DNA of 19,111 nucleotides from JBBSQE01 sp038258095. Lineage in GTDB: Bacteria; Actinomycetota; Thermoleophilia; Solirubrobacterales; 70-9. This document shows positions 8,364 to 14,055 of this stretch, in pieces. The translations under genes were made by a program, and so were the position numbers. The stretch is taken from contig JBBSQE010000026.1 of NCBI GenBank assembly GCA_038258095.1, positions 1 through 19,111 of the forward strand, given 5' to 3'. Each line of letters opens with the position of its first letter. Within the stretch, counting starts at the first letter, position 1. The notes under the pieces were generated by a model that saw nothing but the letters and a program-made list of their open reading frames with translations, had not been told where the DNA came from and made no database searches.

Positions 8364-9332
8364 TCAGGCGGCATGCACGAACGGGAGCGGCGGGCCCTGA
8401 GCCACCAGCTTGTGCAGGCCGTTGAGGGTGAAGACACCGGCGAGGCCGCGGAACGGCGCGTAGGGCGCGTAGAACTCCTCGACCTCCTCCACAGTGGCGC
8501 GACGCCCGAGCCCGGCCAGATGGCCCACGAGCTTGATGTAGCCGAGGTCGCCGGCCGGCAGCGAGTCGACCTCGCCGCGGCCGTAGAGGCCGAGGCACTG
8601 GACGGTCCAGGGGCCGATGTTCGAGATCCTGTTCAGGCGATCGTCGGCCTCGGGAAGCCCGGGATCGCAGCGAGCCAGGGCGATCTCGCGCGCGACGGCA
8701 CGCAGAGCTATCGCGCGGCGGCCGGCGAGATCCATCCCCTCGAGCTCGGCCGGCGCGCGCCCGGCCATGGTCGCCGGGCAGGGGACGTCGCGCAGGAACC
8801 CACGACCGATTCTCGCCAGCGGTCCCCATCCGCGCACGATCCGGCGCTGGATCTCCCCCGCCCGCGAGGTCTCGATCAGCTGCTCGGTCACCGCCCAGGC
8901 GATGGCCTCCCACGGCCAGGGCCGGCGCCGTGGGCGAAGCCAGGGATTGCGCTTGAGCAGCGGACCGAGCAGGGTGTCGCCCCGGAAACGCTCGGCGAAC
9001 TCGGTCAGGTCGTCGTCAACGGCCAGCGCGAAGCGCATCCGCTCGATCGCCTCGGCGAGCTGCACCCGTCCCGCAGGACCCTCCGGGACATCGACGCCGG
9101 CGAGCGGCTTTCGCTCGATGCATGCCGGCGGCAGCGATTCGGCACGAAACCTCACGCAGTCGGCAGCCGGCTGCCAGGCGCGAACCAGAACCGGGCGCCC
9201 ATCGACATGAAGCATCCGCGAGGCGATCCCCCGGTCGACCCTCATGACGCCGTCCATCCCGCCTCGCGGGGGCAGCCGGTATGGCCAAGCGGGGCGTACC
9301 GCCACCTCCAGAGGGGATGAGCTCGAGTTCAA
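8364..9332 (-). CDS. AlkA-like DNA-3-methyladenine glycosylase (HhH-GPD family)
   Basis: A 322-residue protein of the helix-hairpin-helix GPD superfamily, which excises alkylated bases as the first step of base excision repair. The hairpin reads ISNIGPWTVQCLGLY (236-250). It is followed by SLPAGDLGYIK with the presumed catalytic aspartate at D262, equivalent to Asp238 of E. coli AlkA. There is no Cys-rich iron-sulfur cluster, which argues against the MutY/Nth branch. The N-terminal 100 residues resemble the AlkA N-terminal domain only loosely. The start TTG 9332 overlaps the stop of the upstream small gene (TTGA), which supports this otherwise weak start and implies translational coupling. 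Family call is firm; substrate range is not. Confidence 0.85.
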   Translation of the reverse strand: MNSSSSPLEVAVRPAWPYRLPPRGGMDGVMRVDRGIASRMLHVDGRPVLVRAWQPAADCVRFRAESLPPACIERKPLAGVDVPEGPAGRVQLAEAIERMRFALAVDDDLTEFAERFRGDTLLGPLLKRNPWLRPRRRPWPWEAIAWAVTEQLIETSRAGEIQRRIVRGWGPLARIGRGFLRDVPCPATMAGRAPAELEGMDLAGRRAIALRAVAREIALARCDPGLPEADDRLNRISNIGPWTVQCLGLYGRGEVDSLPAGDLGYIKLVGHLAGLGRRATVEEVEEFYAPYAPFRGLAGVFTLNGLHKLVAQGPPLPFVHAA

Positions 9333-9661
9333 CGATCCAGCAGGTGCACGTCGATCAGGAATGATCGGCTGGCGACGACACCCGGCATCCCCTTGCTGCT
9401 GTTACGCCTGGCGACACCGCGCGAGCGCTTGTTGCTCTTTCCGACGGCGCCGACCGCGCGTACCGCGGCGACCGTCACAGCTCCTGCGAGGACGCCTCCC
9501 GCCGCGGCGATGGCCGCGGTGCGGACGTCGGCGCGAATCACCGGTGAGGACTCGGGGCGAGGCTCGAGCGCGCGGACCGGAGCGCCGGTGCCAGGCTCCG
9601 CGTCCTCCTCGGCGACGACCTCCGCCTCGATCTCATGCTCGCGTTGCGCCGTCTTGCTCAC
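9329..9661 (-). CDS. Small single-pass membrane protein, unknown function
   Basis: I do not recognise this 110-residue protein. Reading from GTG 9661 it has an acidic N-terminal part (EHEIEAEVVAEEDAEP), one Ala/Val/Gly-rich hydrophobic segment (about 50-70, TAAIAAAGGVLAGAVTVAAV) and a basic C-terminal tail (GKSNKRSRGVARRNSS). The charge pattern suggests the basic tail is cytoplasmic. Its stop overlaps the TTG start of the AlkA-like gene. A longer frame starts at TTG 9709, but that codon lies in the loop of the hairpin at 9699-9717, so the GTG is preferred. No strong ribosome binding site is seen. The coupling to a repair glycosylase is the only functional clue. Confidence 0.55.
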   Translation of the reverse strand: MSKTAQREHEIEAEVVAEEDAEPGTGAPVRALEPRPESSPVIRADVRTAAIAAAGGVLAGAVTVAAVRAVGAVGKSNKRSRGVARRNSSKGMPGVVASRSFLIDVHLLDR

Positions 9662-9698
9662 TGAGAGTGACTCTAGTGGGTCTCCCGGAGGCGTCGCG

Positions 9699-9717
9699 CC
9701 GGGGCACAATGCCCCGG
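9699..9717 (-). terminator. Perfect hairpin after the ceramide synthase-like gene
   Basis: CCGGGGCA (9699-9706) and TGCCCCGG (9710-9717) form an 8-bp perfect stem with a 3-base loop, six bases past the stop of the GNAT-like gene on the minus strand. No T-run follows, so it may be a non-canonical high-GC terminator or an mRNA-stabilising hairpin. Confidence 0.5.
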
Positions 9718-9722
9718 ATCAC

Positions 9723-10889
9723 TCAGGTGCCGGCCGCGGCCAGGGCCTTCTCGTAGATCCGGTAGCGCTTCGTGATGACCCCGCCCATGCCCTCCATGGC
9801 GCGGTTCATCGGCCCGTTCGTCTCCAGGATCCAGCCCATCTCTCCGCCGATGATCCCCTTGCCGCGCTGGTGGGCGTTGATGTTCGCGTTCTCGAGGTGT
9901 CGGAGGTAAAGACCAGCAGCCACGCCCGTGTGCCGGTAGGCGCTTTTGACGCCGAGCGCAAGCACCCGGCATTGGTCGATCCTGAGGCGACCCGCCAGGA
10001 TCTTGGCCCACCCGAACGGCAGCAGTCTCCCGTTCGCCCTCGCCAGAGCCTGGTTGATGTCCGGCAGGGTCAGCGCCGCGCCGAGGACCTCGCCGTCGCG
10101 CTCGGCGATGAAGGTCCAGTCCTCGTCGATCACGAGCTTCAGGTTCTTCGCCTGGAACCTGACCTCGGCGTCGGTGACCGGCACGAAGCCCCAGTTGTCG
10201 CCCCACGCCTCGTTGTAGACCTCCTGGAACCGCCTGACCTCGTTCTCGAGGTCGGACTTGCGCATGTTGCGGATCGTGATGCCCTCCTCGTCGAGAGCCT
10301 TCTTGGCGGCGGTGTGGATGGATGGGTCGAACGCCTCTCCCTCCTTCAGCTCACCGAACTGCAGGTCCCACATCAGGAGGTCGATCGCCTTGGCGAACCC
10401 GGCGGACTCGATGTGCCCGGCGTAGTGGGCCGGGTGCCACGGCTCGAGGATCCGCGGCGGGCGGTCGAATCCCTCGATGAGGATGCCCAGCTCATCGTTG
10501 GTCGTGAAGTCCATCGGGCCGACGATCCGGGACTTGCCCCTCCCGGCGACCCACTCACAGGCGGCGTCGAGGAGCGCCTTCGCGACCGCCGGGTCGTTTG
10601 CCGCCTCGTAGAAGCCGAACATGCCGTCGGCATCGGACTGGAACTCGTCCCAGCGCCGATCCACCTGCGCCGTGATGCGGCCGACGACCTCGCCCTCGCG
10701 CTCGGCGAGCAGGTACTCGGCCTCCGCATGCTCGAAGTAGGGGTTCTTGGCGCGGTTGAGGAACTCCATGCGCTCGAAACGAAGCGGGGCGACCCAGTTC
10801 TCCTGGGCGGCATGGAGCCGATAGGGAACGCCGACGAAGCGCCGCAGGTCGCGCTTGGTCTGAACGGGACGGATCGAGATGGACGCCAT
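9723..10889 (-). CDS. GNAT-fold acyltransferase of the YghO / bacterial ceramide synthase (bCerS) type
   Basis: A 388-residue protein. It opens with IRPVQTKRDLRRFVGVPYRL and contains NWVAPLRFERMEFLNRAKNP, FFxxAE-like YFEHAEAEYLLA, EVVGRITAQVDRR, GMFGFYEAANDPAVAKALLD and SRIVGPMDFTTNDELGILIEGFD. To my recollection these mark the long GNAT-like family that includes E. coli YghO and the Caulobacter ceramide synthase, which N-acylates a sphingoid base. A second acetyltransferase-like half lies at about 195-380 (SAYRHTGVAAGLYLRHLE resembles an acyl-CoA binding loop). The divergent neighbour 20 bp away is serine palmitoyltransferase-like, which strengthens the ceramide reading. Many relatives are annotated only as N-acetyltransferase or hypothetical, so the function is inferred. 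The ATG start has no clear ribosome binding site. Confidence 0.72.
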   Translation of the reverse strand: MASISIRPVQTKRDLRRFVGVPYRLHAAQENWVAPLRFERMEFLNRAKNPYFEHAEAEYLLAEREGEVVGRITAQVDRRWDEFQSDADGMFGFYEAANDPAVAKALLDAACEWVAGRGKSRIVGPMDFTTNDELGILIEGFDRPPRILEPWHPAHYAGHIESAGFAKAIDLLMWDLQFGELKEGEAFDPSIHTAAKKALDEEGITIRNMRKSDLENEVRRFQEVYNEAWGDNWGFVPVTDAEVRFQAKNLKLVIDEDWTFIAERDGEVLGAALTLPDINQALARANGRLLPFGWAKILAGRLRIDQCRVLALGVKSAYRHTGVAAGLYLRHLENANINAHQRGKGIIGGEMGWILETNGPMNRAMEGMGGVITKRYRIYEKALAAAGT

Positions 10890-10909
10890 TCGGGTGACAA
10901 ACTTACGCC

Positions 10910-12178
10910 ATGCCCGAATCTGAAACCAGCGCCGCTCAAGCCCCGGTCGACGTCTTCGCGAAAGCCCGCAAGCACGAGCGCCTCGAGCAGCTCGAGGCTG
11001 CGAAGGAAGGTGACCTCCTCCCCTACTTCCGCCTGCTCACCTCCCAGGCGGGCCCGGTGGTCGAGATGGAGGGCCGGGAGACGATCATGCTCGGCTCCAA
11101 CAACTACCTCGGCCTCACCGACGATGACCGCGTCAAGCAGGCGGCCCGGGATGCGCTCGAGACCTACGGAACCGGCGTAACGGGCTCGCGCCTGCTCAAC
11201 GGCACGACACCGCTGCACCTCGAGCTCGAATCAGAGCTGGCGGAGTGGATGCAGACCGAGGACGCGATCGTCTTCACCACGGGCTACCAGTCGAACGTCG
11301 GCTGCATCGGGACGATCCTCGGCCCCGGCGACACGGTGATCTGCGACTCCGGCGACCACGCGTCGATCCTCGACGGCTGCCGGCTATCCGGAGCCAAACT
11401 GCGGCCGTTTCGCCACAACCGCATGGACAAGCTGGAGCGGATGCTCGACCGCAGTGCGGCCGATGGAGGCGGCGTCCTCGTCATCGTCGACGGCGTCTAC
11501 TCGATGGAGGGGGATCTCTGCGACCTCCCGCCCGTTGTGGAGCTGTGTCAGCGCCACGGGGCGCGTCTGATGGTGGACGAGGCACACGGGGTCGGGGTCC
11601 TCGGGGAGCGTGGCGCGGGCGCCTGTGAGCTCTACGGGCTGGAGGACTCGGTCGACCTCCGCATGGGCACCTTCTCCAAGAGCTTGGCCTCCTGCGGTGG
11701 ATTCATCGCCGGCCCCGCCGACGTGATCGAGTACCTGCGGATCTCGTCGCGCTCGTTCATCTTCAGCGCTTCGGCGGTCCCGGCCGCGGTCGGCGCCGCT
11801 CTCGGCGCCCTGCGGGTGATTCGCTCCGAGGGGCCGGCCCTGTTCGAGTCGCTGCTCAGCAACGCCGCCTACCTGCGCAAGGGCCTGCGCGACCTCGGCC
11901 TCGCCGTCATCGAGCCCGGCACACTCCCGGACGGCAGCGAGGCGACCACGCCCGTCGTCCCCGTCTCCGTCGGCGAGGATTGGCAGGCCGTGCTGCTCTG
12001 GAAGGCGCTATTCGATGCGGGCGTCTACACGAACGTCGCGATCCATCCGGCGGTCCCACCCGGCGGCGCTCTCCTGCGAACCAGCCTGATGGCGACCCAC
12101 GAACGCGACCACCTCGACCGCGCGCTGGGCATCTTCGAGTCGGTCATCGCCGACTTCCCGGACCTGCCGAGAGCCTGA
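10910..12178 (+). CDS. Serine palmitoyltransferase-like alpha-oxoamine synthase (PLP enzyme)
   Basis: A 422-residue fold-type I PLP enzyme that would condense an amino acid with an acyl-CoA or acyl-ACP, releasing CO2. Visible features: GSNNYLGLT (62-70), GTGVTGSRLLNG (87-98), the PLP-stacking histidine in DSGDHAS (H150), FRHN (167-170), VDEAHG with D223 and the Schiff-base lysine in GTFSKS (K257). The GTFSKS lysine motif, FRHN and the late block VYTNVAIHPAVPPGGALLR resemble the soluble Sphingomonas serine palmitoyltransferase. Glycine C-acetyltransferase and BioF usually have a GKA-type lysine motif. This would be the first step of sphingolipid synthesis. No ribosome binding site precedes the ATG, so the transcript may be leaderless. 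CerR and dedicated ACP genes, expected for the full pathway, are not in the window. KBL or BioF activity remains possible. Confidence 0.8.
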   Translation: MPESETSAAQAPVDVFAKARKHERLEQLEAAKEGDLLPYFRLLTSQAGPVVEMEGRETIMLGSNNYLGLTDDDRVKQAARDALETYGTGVTGSRLLNGTTPLHLELESELAEWMQTEDAIVFTTGYQSNVGCIGTILGPGDTVICDSGDHASILDGCRLSGAKLRPFRHNRMDKLERMLDRSAADGGGVLVIVDGVYSMEGDLCDLPPVVELCQRHGARLMVDEAHGVGVLGERGAGACELYGLEDSVDLRMGTFSKSLASCGGFIAGPADVIEYLRISSRSFIFSASAVPAAVGAALGALRVIRSEGPALFESLLSNAAYLRKGLRDLGLAVIEPGTLPDGSEATTPVVPVSVGEDWQAVLLWKALFDAGVYTNVAIHPAVPPGGALLRTSLMATHERDHLDRALGIFESVIADFPDLPRA

Positions 12179-12190
12179 CCCCGAGAACCT

Positions 12191-12280
12191 GACCGTCTCT
12201 CAGCAGAGGGCTGGGTGACGGTCGGTCGGCGGGACGGGTGTGCCCGCGAGCGAGACTGTCCTCGCGGAGCGGGTGCGCCC
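12191..12280 (+). repeat. Two stacked inverted repeats downstream of the Spt-like gene
   Basis: GACCGTC (12191-12197) pairs perfectly with GACGGTC (12217-12223), and a small CTCT/AGAG hairpin (12197-12208) sits inside. Next, GGGTGTGCCCGC (12236-12247) can pair with GCGGGTGCGCCC (12269-12280) over 12 bp including G-U pairs. Alternatively CCGCGAG (12244-12250) pairs perfectly with CTCGCGG (12261-12267). Two competing folds in one segment are visible. No open frame of interest lies here. It may be a 3' UTR structure or a small RNA. Confidence 0.5.
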
Positions 12281-12307
12281 GGTCCTCGTCCCGGAGTTGC
12301 GCGAGCC

Positions 12308-12328
12308 TCCCCCGCTTGGGGGACTTTT
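12308..12328 (+). terminator. Intrinsic terminator of the Spt-like transcript
   Basis: TCCCCC (12308-12313), loop GCTT, GGGGGA (12318-12323), then CTTTT. This is a 6-bp GC-rich stem with a short T-run, the best rho-independent terminator in the window. It lies 130 bp past the stop of the Spt-like gene and before the mIHF promoter. Confidence 0.7.
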
Positions 12329-12332
12329 CGGC

Positions 12333-12350
12333 TTGTCCAGATCCGGACAA
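12333..12350 (+). promoter_or_regulatory. Operator-like inverted repeat TTGTCC-N6-GGACAA
   Basis: TTGTCC (12333-12338) and GGACAA (12345-12350) are perfect inverted repeats spaced by six bases. They fall in a locally A/T-rich patch (about 12340-12380) that is unusual for this window. The site lies 66 bp before the -35 of the mIHF promoter and just after the terminator. It could be a regulator binding site or an upstream-element region. Confidence 0.4.
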
Positions 12351-12415
12351 ATGAAAACGAGTTGTGAAAAAGATGCTCTTAGCGGGTCGGCTGTCTGGCC
12401 AAAGGGGGGAATCGT

Positions 12416-12445
12416 TTGACGAGCCAAGAGGCGGACGCATACCTT
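12416..12445 (+). promoter_or_regulatory. Vegetative promoter of the mIHF-like gene
   Basis: TTGACG (12416-12421) and TACCTT (12440-12445) are separated by 18 bp, matching the -35 consensus and the TANNNT -10 of high-GC actinobacteria. Transcription would start near 12452, giving a leader of about 120 bases before the GTG at 12572 that contains the upstream ORF at 12502. Confidence 0.6.
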
Positions 12446-12501
12446 CGTTCCCTCGCGTCGTGGAGAGACCGAGACCGGAGCTTCAAAGGAGAGGAAGCTC
12501 A

Positions 12502-12597
12502 ATGGACGGTTTCTGGGCAAGGAGTGGCGCGAGGACCCAGTCGACCAAACCTCAAGAGGGAGGACCCTTCCGTGGAAGTTGCATCGATCGCCCCTGA
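12502..12597 (+). CDS. 31-codon upstream ORF overlapping the mIHF-like start
   Basis: This reading frame starts with ATG 12502 after AGGAGAGG (12487-12494), an excellent ribosome binding site at normal spacing. It encodes 31 residues beginning MDGFWARSGARTQ. It ends at TGA 12595-12597, 25 bases past the start codon of the mIHF-like gene and in a different frame. Ribosomes translating it would pass over the mIHF Shine-Dalgarno and GTG, so it could repress or couple mIHF translation. The peptide matches nothing I recognise. Whether it is translated is not shown by sequence alone; the strong initiation signal is the evidence. Confidence 0.45.
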   Translation: MDGFWARSGARTQSTKPQEGGPFRGSCIDRP

Positions 12598-12922
12598 ACG
12601 CATTTCCGAGACCGTCGACCCCGCTCCGCAGCACATGGAGGCGCTGGCCCGGGCCAACCGTGTCCGTCTGGCTCGTGCAGAGCTCAAGCGCTCGGTCAAC
12701 CGGGGTGACGCCGATGCCTGGGAGATCGTCATCGAGAATCCCTGGCAGGCCTCGAGCATGAGCCTCGCCGAGCTTCTGAGGAGCCAGCGTCGCTGGGGCC
12801 GGACGCGGGCGCGCAAGTTCCTCAGCCAGCTCTCGCTGTCTGAGAACAAGCGGGTCGGTACCTTGACCCACCGCCAGCGAATGATGCTGGCGAACGAGCT
12901 CCGCGCCAAGGTTGCAGGCTGA
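12572..12922 (+). CDS. Actinobacterial integration host factor-like nucleoid protein (mIHF family)
   Basis: A 116-residue, basic DNA-binding protein. Its core RANRVRLARAELKRSVNRG aligns with the ARRARAELKxxLK helix of mycobacterial mIHF. SMSLAELLRSQRRWGRTRAR matches the MKVSALLEALPKVGKVKAQ helix-two-turn-helix segment, and GTLTHRQRMML matches LGDRQRKAL. The family binds DNA with little sequence specificity, bends or stiffens it, and supports nucleoid structure and phage integration. GTG 12572 is preferred because GAGGGAGGA ends eight bases upstream; the in-frame TTG at 12416 falls on the promoter's -35. In many actinobacteria mihF sits beside gmk; here it does not, so this may be an extra paralogue or a relocated gene. 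Expression probably depends on the long leader and its upstream ORF. Confidence 0.85.
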   Translation: MEVASIAPERISETVDPAPQHMEALARANRVRLARAELKRSVNRGDADAWEIVIENPWQASSMSLAELLRSQRRWGRTRARKFLSQLSLSENKRVGTLTHRQRMMLANELRAKVAG

Positions 12923-12930
12923 GCAGCCGC

Positions 12931-12963
12931 CCGGGCGGGCGCACCGGTGGCGGCCCCGCCCGG
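12931..12963. terminator. GC-rich hairpin between convergent genes
   Basis: CCGGGCGGG (12931-12939) pairs perfectly with CCCGCCCGG (12955-12963) around a loop holding the palindrome CACCGGTG. It lies eight bases after the mIHF stop and before the 3' end of the convergent membrane-protein gene, so it may end both transcripts. There is no T-run. Confidence 0.5.
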
Positions 12964-13009
12964 ACCGGCCGGCTCCGCGCGGATCGGCCTCGCCCGCGTA
13001 GACGAGGTC

Positions 13010-13528
13010 TCAGCCCCGCAGCCCGCCGATCTTGAAGGAGAGGCCGCCGGAGGCGCGGCGGAACACGGCACGCAGCCAAAGCGCGGTTGCAACGAAGGCG
13101 AGCGCTCCGGCGATCAGGCAGATCAGCAGGATCAGGCCCGAGTAATAGAAGAGTCCGCCGACGACGACCACGAAGACGACGCCGGCCAAAAGCAGCGTGT
13201 GGGAGCGGTAGCCGGCCAGATGCTCGCGGAGCGTCAACTCGAGCCCTCCGAGGCACGCAAGCCCCACTCCGACCGTGACGAGCTTCGGGCTGGCCTTGAC
13301 GACGCCGACGATCAGGATCACCAGGGCGACGAGGATGCTCAGCTCCTGGAGAGGGAACGACCCCCAGGGTGCGGGCGGGCGCTCCTCGCGCTCGCGCTCG
13401 CGCTTCGACTTCTTCGGCGCGGGCTCGACCGCTCGGCGCGACTCGGAGCGACGGGCGGGCTGCGGGGCGCGGTAGTCCGACGAGGACCGTCGCCGCCCCT
13501 TGCGCTTACGAGACTTTGATTTCGCCAC
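13010..13528 (-). CDS. Four-helix membrane protein with a highly basic N-terminal tail, unknown function
   Basis: I do not recognise this 172-residue protein. Residues 1-52 are strongly basic and polar (MAKSKSRKRKGRRRSSS, later PKKSKREREREERPP), likely a cytoplasmic, possibly nucleic-acid- or lipid-binding tail. Four hydrophobic stretches follow at about 58-78, 80-98, 109-126 and 128-152. A short Arg/Lys-rich tail ends the protein. The start is GTG 13528; seven bases upstream stands the hairpin 13536-13560, so there is no room for a normal ribosome binding site and translation may be leaderless. It is on the same strand as the MMPL cluster, 33 bp beyond its last gene, and may be a separate transcript. 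Confidence 0.65.
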   Translation of the reverse strand: MAKSKSRKRKGRRRSSSDYRAPQPARRSESRRAVEPAPKKSKREREREERPPAPWGSFPLQELSILVALVILIVGVVKASPKLVTVGVGLACLGGLELTLREHLAGYRSHTLLLAGVVFVVVVGGLFYYSGLILLICLIAGALAFVATALWLRAVFRRASGGLSFKIGGLRG

Positions 13529-13535
13529 TTTGGTG

Positions 13536-13560
13536 CGGGACGCCGGATCTCGGCGCCCCG
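13536..13560 (-). terminator. Hairpin immediately after the coiled-coil gene
   Basis: CGGGACGCC (13536-13544) and GGCGCCCCG (13552-13560) form a 9-bp stem with one G-U pair on the minus-strand RNA and a 7-base loop, two bases past the stop of the coiled-coil gene. It probably ends or stabilises the MMPL-cluster transcript. No T-run is present. Confidence 0.45.
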
Positions 13561-13561
13561 T

Positions 13562-14044
13562 TCATAAGGGGCAACCCGACGAGAGCTTGACTCTCCACCA
13601 GCCCATGAGGAACCCGAAGATGCCCCAGCGCGGGCGGGAGTGCCAGTGGCGGCAGCCACGTTCGCCGATGTCCTCGTTCGATACGCGGACCCACTTGAAG
13701 CGCTCGGGCTCGGCCAGCATCCGCTCGATCAACTCACGGTTTCGCTCCTCGACCTCTGCAACCTCCTCCAAAAGGCTGGTGACGTCGGCGAGGCGCTGGG
13801 CCAATGAGTCGCGCACCGCTTCCAGTTCTCCCACGCCGAGAATGCGGGGACCACCGACGGACGGAACGGTCCACGTGAGCTGCTTGCGGGGGAAGGCAGA
13901 TGCGAAGAGCTCACCGAGGCGGTGTTCGAGGCGCGCGGTCTGGCGGCGAAGCTCGGCGCGGGCCAGCGCCTCGTCGCCCTGCTGGAGACCGACAACCCGT
14001 TCGGTCTGCCTCCTCCGCATACCTCGTTCGATGAGGTCAGGCAT
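13562..14044 (-). CDS. Coiled-coil protein with a Trp/Cys-rich C-terminal motif, unknown function
   Basis: A 160-residue protein I cannot name. The middle (about 25-125) is charged and heptad-like (ARAELRRQTARLEHRLGE, then SLAQRLADVTSLLEEVAEVEERNRELIER) and should form coiled coil. The tail is very different: ERGCRHWHSRPRWG followed by FGFLMGWWRVKLSSGCPL, with four tryptophans and two cysteines within 30 residues. That looks like a conserved ligand- or metal-binding patch. I chose ATG 14044, 11 bases after the stop of the B3/4 gene, with GGAG only two bases upstream. An in-frame GTG at 14089 would overlap the B3/4 gene and is less likely. Position suggests co-transcription with the genes upstream. 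Confidence 0.65.
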   Translation of the reverse strand: MPDLIERGMRRRQTERVVGLQQGDEALARAELRRQTARLEHRLGELFASAFPRKQLTWTVPSVGGPRILGVGELEAVRDSLAQRLADVTSLLEEVAEVEERNRELIERMLAEPERFKWVRVSNEDIGERGCRHWHSRPRWGIFGFLMGWWRVKLSSGCPL

Positions 14045-14055
14045 AGCTCCGCATT

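Noticed and set aside
6826..8400. A 524-codon open frame on the plus strand, opposite the second GGDEF-EAL gene
   Set aside because: The opposite strand encodes recognisable PAS, GAF and GGDEF domains. The plus-strand translation is low-complexity and Arg/Asp/Gly/Val-rich, as expected for an antisense shadow in high-GC DNA.
9393..11180. A 595-codon plus-strand frame spanning the GNAT-like gene
   Set aside because: It runs through the antisense of a clearly coding GNAT-like gene, through the divergent promoter gap and into the Spt-like gene out of frame. No domain is recognisable.
10910..12178. Annotation of the PLP enzyme as glycine C-acetyltransferase or BioF
   Set aside because: The GTFSKS lysine motif, FRHN and the C-terminal NVAIHPAVPPGG block look more like serine palmitoyltransferase, and the neighbour is bCerS-like. 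I kept the alternative as possible in the entry.
12416..12571. A 52-codon N-terminal extension of the mIHF-like protein from TTG 12416
   Set aside because: That TTG is the -35 hexamer of a good promoter, and mIHF proteins do not carry this extension. GTG 12572 has a proper ribosome binding site.
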